A DNA stretch of 21,276 bases from an uncultured Eubacterium sp. (GTDB taxonomy: Bacteria > Bacillota > Clostridia > Lachnospirales > Lachnospiraceae). The notes under the pieces were generated by a model. The model made no database searches. It saw only the letters and a program-made list of their open reading frames with translations, and was not told the DNA's origin. Where the stretch lies: positions 1 to 21,276 of the forward strand of contig CAKREL010000034.1 in the NCBI GenBank assembly GCA_934317205.1. The letters are read 5' to 3'. The translations under genes were made by a program, and so were the position numbers. Below are positions 15,931-21,276 of this stretch, in pieces; the stretch's first letter is position 1; each line of letters begins with the position of its first letter.

Positions 15931-17163
15931 ATGAAAGAATTAGAATTATATCTTCATATTCCTTTCTGTGAACGAAAATGTGCATATTGTGATTTTTTAT
16001 CTGCACCGGCTGATTTGCCGGTGCGGATTTCTTATATAAGGAAGTTACAGGAAGAGATTATATATTATGCACCGCAGTTTAAGGAATATCAGGTCAGCAG
16101 TATATTTTTTGGCGGAGGTACACCAACAATTTTGGAAGGATATCAGCTTGTAGCGATACTGGAAACGGTAAAGGAGCGTTTTAATATAGCAACAGACGCA
16201 GAAATCACAGTAGAGTGTAATCCGGGAACGTTGACAGCAGGAAAGGCGGAAAAGCTGGTGCAGGCAGGATTTAACCGGCTCAGTATGGGATTGCAGTCAG
16301 CACAAGACAGAGAATTGCAGCTTTTGGGACGGATCCATGATTTCTCCCAGTTCCTGGAAAGTTATGATCTGGCGCGGAAAGCCGGATTTGAAAATATCAA
16401 TGTGGATCTGATGTCGGCACTGCCGGGACAGACATTGAAAAGCTGGCAGAATACGTTGCAAAAGGTGACTACTTTGCGCCCGGAGCATATTTCCGCGTAC
16501 AGTCTGATCATTGAGGAAGGCACACCGTTTTACGAGCGTTTTGCGGAAGATGAGCGGATCCGGGAGGAAGGTGGTCATCCGAGACTGCTGCCGGAGGAAG
16601 ACGTAGAACGGCAGATGTATGAACTGACGGAAGCTTTTTTACATACAAAAGGATATGAGCGGTATGAGATATCCAATTATGCAAAGCCGGGATATGAATG
16701 TCGGCATAACTGCGGTTACTGGACCAGAAAGAATTATCTGGGACTGGGACTGGGGGCATCTTCATTAGTAGAACACCAGCGCTTTCAGAATACTTCGGAT
16801 CTGAAAGAATATCTGGAGCAGGAGTATTTACTTCTGCGTAGTAATTTACGTGGAAAGTCAGTAGAAAAATCTCAGTTACAGGAAGAAAATGAAAAAAGAC
16901 GAACAGGTCATCATATTTATATAGAAACATTAGATAAAAAAGCTGAGATGGAAGAATTTATGTTTCTGGGACTGCGTCTGATGGAAGGAATCTCCAGACA
17001 GCGGTTTGAAGACACATTTCATATAACGCTAAACAGTGTGTATGGGGATGTTCTTCGAAAATTAAAGAGAGAGCAGCTGATTGAAGAAACGGCGGGGTAT
17101 GTGCAATTGACGGAACATGGAATAGATGTCAGCAACTATGTGTTGGCGGAATTTTTGCTGTAA
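15931..17163 (+). CDS. hemW: HemW-type radical SAM protein (heme chaperone)
   Basis: This 410-residue radical SAM protein has the [4Fe-4S] motif C13-x3-C17-x2-C20 (PFCERKCAYCDF), then FFGGGTPTIL, ECNPGT, RLSMGLQS and NVDLMSALPGQT, and YEISNYAKPGYECRHN. It matches HemW rather than the coproporphyrinogen dehydrogenase HemN, because the HNCGYWTRKNYLGLGLGASS region is present and the extended HemN N-terminus is absent. HemW proteins bind heme and pass it to target proteins; many databases mislabel them as coproporphyrinogen oxidase. ATG 15931 follows AGAGGA by a few bases. The first 100 bases of the coding region contain a perfect 8-bp hairpin (16003-16024). Its neighbours lepA and hrcA are the expected ones. 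Confidence 0.93.
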   Translation: MKELELYLHIPFCERKCAYCDFLSAPADLPVRISYIRKLQEEIIYYAPQFKEYQVSSIFFGGGTPTILEGYQLVAILETVKERFNIATDAEITVECNPGTLTAGKAEKLVQAGFNRLSMGLQSAQDRELQLLGRIHDFSQFLESYDLARKAGFENINVDLMSALPGQTLKSWQNTLQKVTTLRPEHISAYSLIIEEGTPFYERFAEDERIREEGGHPRLLPEEDVERQMYELTEAFLHTKGYERYEISNYAKPGYECRHNCGYWTRKNYLGLGLGASSLVEHQRFQNTSDLKEYLEQEYLLLRSNLRGKSVEKSQLQEENEKRRTGHHIYIETLDKKAEMEEFMFLGLRLMEGISRQRFEDTFHITLNSVYGDVLRKLKREQLIEETAGYVQLTEHGIDVSNYVLAEFLL

Positions 17164-17218
17164 TTTTTAAGTGTGAAAAAAATGAGGGTGAAAATGTGAA
17201 AAAAAATGAAAATAGATG

Positions 17219-17247
17219 TTGACAAAGAAAAACGATAGTGCTACATT
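17219..17247 (+). promoter_or_regulatory. Promoter of the hrcA-grpE-dnaK-dnaJ operon
   Basis: TTGACA (17219-17224), a 17-base spacer and TACATT (17242-17247) form a good sigma-A promoter whose start, near 17254, lies just before the CIRCE operator. Confidence 0.8.
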
Positions 17248-17261
17248 AGGTAATGAAGATA

Positions 17262-17288
17262 TTAGCACTCCAAACGAATGAGTGCTAA
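17262..17288. promoter_or_regulatory. CIRCE operator for HrcA
   Basis: TTAGCACTC (17262-17270), nine bases, then GAGTGCTAA (17280-17288) matches the CIRCE consensus without a mismatch. Placed in the 5' leader of hrcA, it lets HrcA repress the operon until heat stress titrates GroEL-dependent folding of HrcA. Confidence 0.98.
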
Positions 17289-17323
17289 CAAAGAAAAGCA
17301 TCAATTACAGGAGCATGAAATAC

Positions 17324-18367
17324 ATGAGCGAGGGATTGGACGAAAGAAAAACGAAAATTTTACATGCAATCATTCAGACTTATCTGGAAACGGGTGAGCC
17401 GGTTGGTTCCAGAACGATCGCGAAAGCGTCTGATCTGAATCTCAGTTCAGCAACAATCCGTAACGAGATGTCAGATCTGGAGGAACTTGGATATATCGTT
17501 CAGCCACATACTTCGGCAGGACGTATTCCATCTGACAAAGGATATCGATTCTATGTGGATCACCTGATGGAAGAAAAAGATCATGAAATTTCCGATATGA
17601 AGGAATTTGTGATTGAAAAGACAGAGCGTATGGAATTTGTCTTAAAACAGATTGCAAAAATGCTGGCGGTAAATACCAATTATGCAACCGTTGTATCTGC
17701 ACCTCAGACCCATCACGGAAAAGTCAAATTTATTCAGCTTTCTGCGGTAGATGATTCCCAGGTTCTGGCAACGATCATGTTGGATGGCAACATCGTAAAG
17801 AACAAGATCATTCATACAAGTGAGACACCGGATCAGGAGACAATGTTGAAGTTAAACATTTTGCTGAACGGAAGTTTAAATGGTCTTGCACTTGAGGATA
17901 TTAATCTTGGAACGATTTCCAGACTGAAGGAACAGGCAGGTATCCACAGTGCGATGGTAAGTGATGTGCTGGATGCAGTTGCTCAGGCAATTCAGGAAGA
18001 TGAAGATCTTGAGATTTATACCAGTGGAGCAACGAATATCTTCAAATACCCGGAACTGAGTGATTCTGAGCGGGCCAGCGAGCTGATCAGTGCTTTTGAA
18101 GAAAAGCAGGAGTTCAAGGATCTGTTCACCGCAGATAAAGGAAACGAAAATCCGGGAACCGGCATTCAGGTGTACATCGGAAACGAAAGCCCGATGCAGG
18201 GAATGAAAGATTGCAGCGTGGTAACAGCCACTTACGATCTGGGAAAAGGAATCCGCGGAACCGTCGGAATCGTCGGACCGAAACGTATGGATTACGAAAA
18301 AGTAGTTGACAACCTGCGAACCTTAAAGGTTCAGCTGGATGATATATTTAAAAAGACAGATGAGTAG
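17324..18367 (+). CDS. hrcA: Heat-inducible transcription repressor HrcA
   Basis: This 347-residue repressor binds CIRCE. It has an N-terminal winged helix (DERKTKILHAIIQTYLETGE; TIRNEMSDLEELGYIVQPHT; SAGRIPSDKGYRFYVDHLM) and a dimerisation/GAF-like C-terminal part ending with the GTVGIVGPKRMDYEKVV signature. The start is ATG 17324, with AGGAG (17309-17313) 10 bases before it. Earlier in-frame starts at 17282 (inside CIRCE) and 17315 (against the ribosome site) are rejected. It is the first gene of the chaperone operon and autoregulated through the operator just upstream. Confidence 0.96.
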   Translation: MSEGLDERKTKILHAIIQTYLETGEPVGSRTIAKASDLNLSSATIRNEMSDLEELGYIVQPHTSAGRIPSDKGYRFYVDHLMEEKDHEISDMKEFVIEKTERMEFVLKQIAKMLAVNTNYATVVSAPQTHHGKVKFIQLSAVDDSQVLATIMLDGNIVKNKIIHTSETPDQETMLKLNILLNGSLNGLALEDINLGTISRLKEQAGIHSAMVSDVLDAVAQAIQEDEDLEIYTSGATNIFKYPELSDSERASELISAFEEKQEFKDLFTADKGNENPGTGIQVYIGNESPMQGMKDCSVVTATYDLGKGIRGTVGIVGPKRMDYEKVVDNLRTLKVQLDDIFKKTDE

Positions 18368-18408
18368 TCATTAAATAAAAATGATGAAAGCGGAAAGGTG
18401 GGATTTCG

Positions 18409-19020
18409 ATGGCAGAGAATAAAAACATCAGTCCGGAAGAGATGGAAGAAGAAATCTTAGAAAATGAAGAAATAAATGATACAGTAGAGGAAGAAACAGC
18501 AGAAGAAGCCGAAGAGGCTGTAGCAGAAGAACCAGAAACTGAAAAAGAAAAAGGTTCTTTCTTCAAAAAGAAAGAGAAAAAAGACAAAAAAGATGAAAAA
18601 ATCGAAGAACTTACAGACAGAGTCAGAAGACAGATGGCTGAGTTCGATAACTTCCGCAAACGGACAGAAAAAGAAAAGACACAGATGTTCGAGACTGGTG
18701 CAAAAAGTATCGTAGAAAAAATACTTCCAGTTGTTGATAATTTCGAACGTGGTCTGGCAGCTGTCACAGAGGAGGAAAAAGGAACTCCTTTCGTGGAAGG
18801 TATGGAAAAAATTTACAAGCAGATGATGACTGTACTGGAGGAAGCAGGAGTAAAACCAATTGAAGCGGTTGGACAGGAATTTGATCCAAATCTACACAAT
18901 GCAGTTATGCATGTTGAGGATGAGGAATTCGGTGAGAACATCATCGCAGAGGAATTCCAGAAAGGTTACACATACCGTGATTCGGTGGTTCGCCATAGCA
19001 TGGTAAAAGTAGCTAATTAA
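18409..19020 (+). CDS. grpE: GrpE nucleotide exchange factor
   Basis: This 203-residue co-chaperone releases ADP from DnaK. The N-terminus (about 1-65) is a highly charged Glu/Lys segment of the kind that forms the unstructured and coiled-coil tail. The core has DRVRRQMAEFDNFRKRTEKE, ILPVVDNFERGL, GVKPIEAVGQEFDPNLHNAV, and EFQKGYTYRDSVVRHSMVKV, the GrpE signature in the beta-wing region. ATG 18409 follows AAGGTGGG. It lies between hrcA and dnaK, the usual order, and shares their transcript. Confidence 0.96.
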   Translation: MAENKNISPEEMEEEILENEEINDTVEEETAEEAEEAVAEEPETEKEKGSFFKKKEKKDKKDEKIEELTDRVRRQMAEFDNFRKRTEKEKTQMFETGAKSIVEKILPVVDNFERGLAAVTEEEKGTPFVEGMEKIYKQMMTVLEEAGVKPIEAVGQEFDPNLHNAVMHVEDEEFGENIIAEEFQKGYTYRDSVVRHSMVKVAN

Positions 19021-19028
19021 CATTGTCA

Positions 19029-19046
19029 TTAACGATTATTCGTTAA
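19029..19046. repeat. Short intercistronic hairpin between grpE and dnaK
   Basis: TTAACGA (19029-19035) and TCGTTAA (19040-19046) pair perfectly around TTAT. No T run follows, so it is not a terminator; it may stabilise or mark processing of the operon mRNA. Confidence 0.6.
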
Positions 19047-19082
19047 ATATAAAAACAAGCTAATTTAGGAAACAATATATAG

Positions 19083-20975
<1,893 letters not shown>

Positions 20976-21028
20976 TCAGAAGTGAAACACATGCGGTTCA
21001 TCGCAGTAAATGCAAATTGATAAATAAA

Positions 21029-21057
21029 GCACCAGAGGGCGGAATGCCTTCTGGTGC
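21029..21057. repeat. Strong hairpin between dnaK and dnaJ
   Basis: GCACCAGAGGGC (21029-21040) and GCCTTCTGGTGC (21046-21057) form a 12-bp stem with one G-T pair and a GGAAT loop. The following ATTGTTGG is not a T run, so it is at best a weak terminator. It could lower dnaJ expression relative to dnaK or mark an mRNA processing site. Confidence 0.65.
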
Positions 21058-21097
21058 ATTGTTGGATTAATCTCAGAGGGATGTGAGACCTTTATGA

Positions 21098-21276
<179 letters not shown>

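Noticed and set aside
17282..17323. Upstream hrcA starts at 17282 and 17315
   Set aside because: 17282 lies inside the CIRCE operator and 17315 is one base from AGGAG; ATG 17324 has correct spacing.

Overview
The window looks like chromosomal DNA from a low-to-mid-GC, spore-forming Firmicute of class Clostridia, most likely Lachnospiraceae (Dorea/Mediterraneibacter/Blautia-like). The basis is the Shine-Dalgarno-rich gene starts, the sporulation genes gpr and spoIIP, a T-box in front of trpE, and a CIRCE-controlled hrcA-grpE-dnaK-dnaJ operon. Genus assignment is inference.

Layout. (1) 1-1370 is a small accessory patch: the tail of an unrecognised gene, a Phd/YefM-ParE toxin-antitoxin pair, a PadR-type regulator broken by a one-base frameshift, a terminator-like hairpin, and a shortened copy of a structured repeat. 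(2) 1419-3476 holds a secreted or anchored hypothetical protein and an NhaD/CitMHS-type ion transporter. (3) 3503-11021 is a complete tryptophan operon. A consensus promoter and a tRNA-Trp T-box (specifier TGG) precede trpE-trpG-trpC-trpF-trpB-trpA-trpD, which ends at a strong bidirectional terminator. trpD comes last instead of following trpG, and it is separated from trpA by a 164-bp repeat whose arms can fold into a cloverleaf-like four-way structure. A 21-nt piece of the same repeat lies inverted between trpC and trpF. (4) 11047-21276 is the conserved Firmicute block rpsT(-)-gpr-spoIIP-lepA-hemW-hrcA-grpE-dnaK-dnaJ, the last gene cut by the window edge.

How the genes work together. The trp genes encode every step from chorismate to L-tryptophan. 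Uncharged tRNA-Trp sensed by the T-box would control transcription, and a tryptophan-binding LLES motif in TrpE suggests feedback control of the enzyme. Gpr and SpoIIP act in sporulation and germination. LepA and S20 act in translation and HemW handles heme. HrcA represses its own chaperone operon through CIRCE.

The strongest candidate for something undescribed is the multi-arm repeat (9673-9836, 1283-1366, 6803-6823). It resembles a small non-autonomous element or a structured RNA more than a gene. I found no CRISPR array, tRNA, rRNA, intact transposase or obvious defence system.
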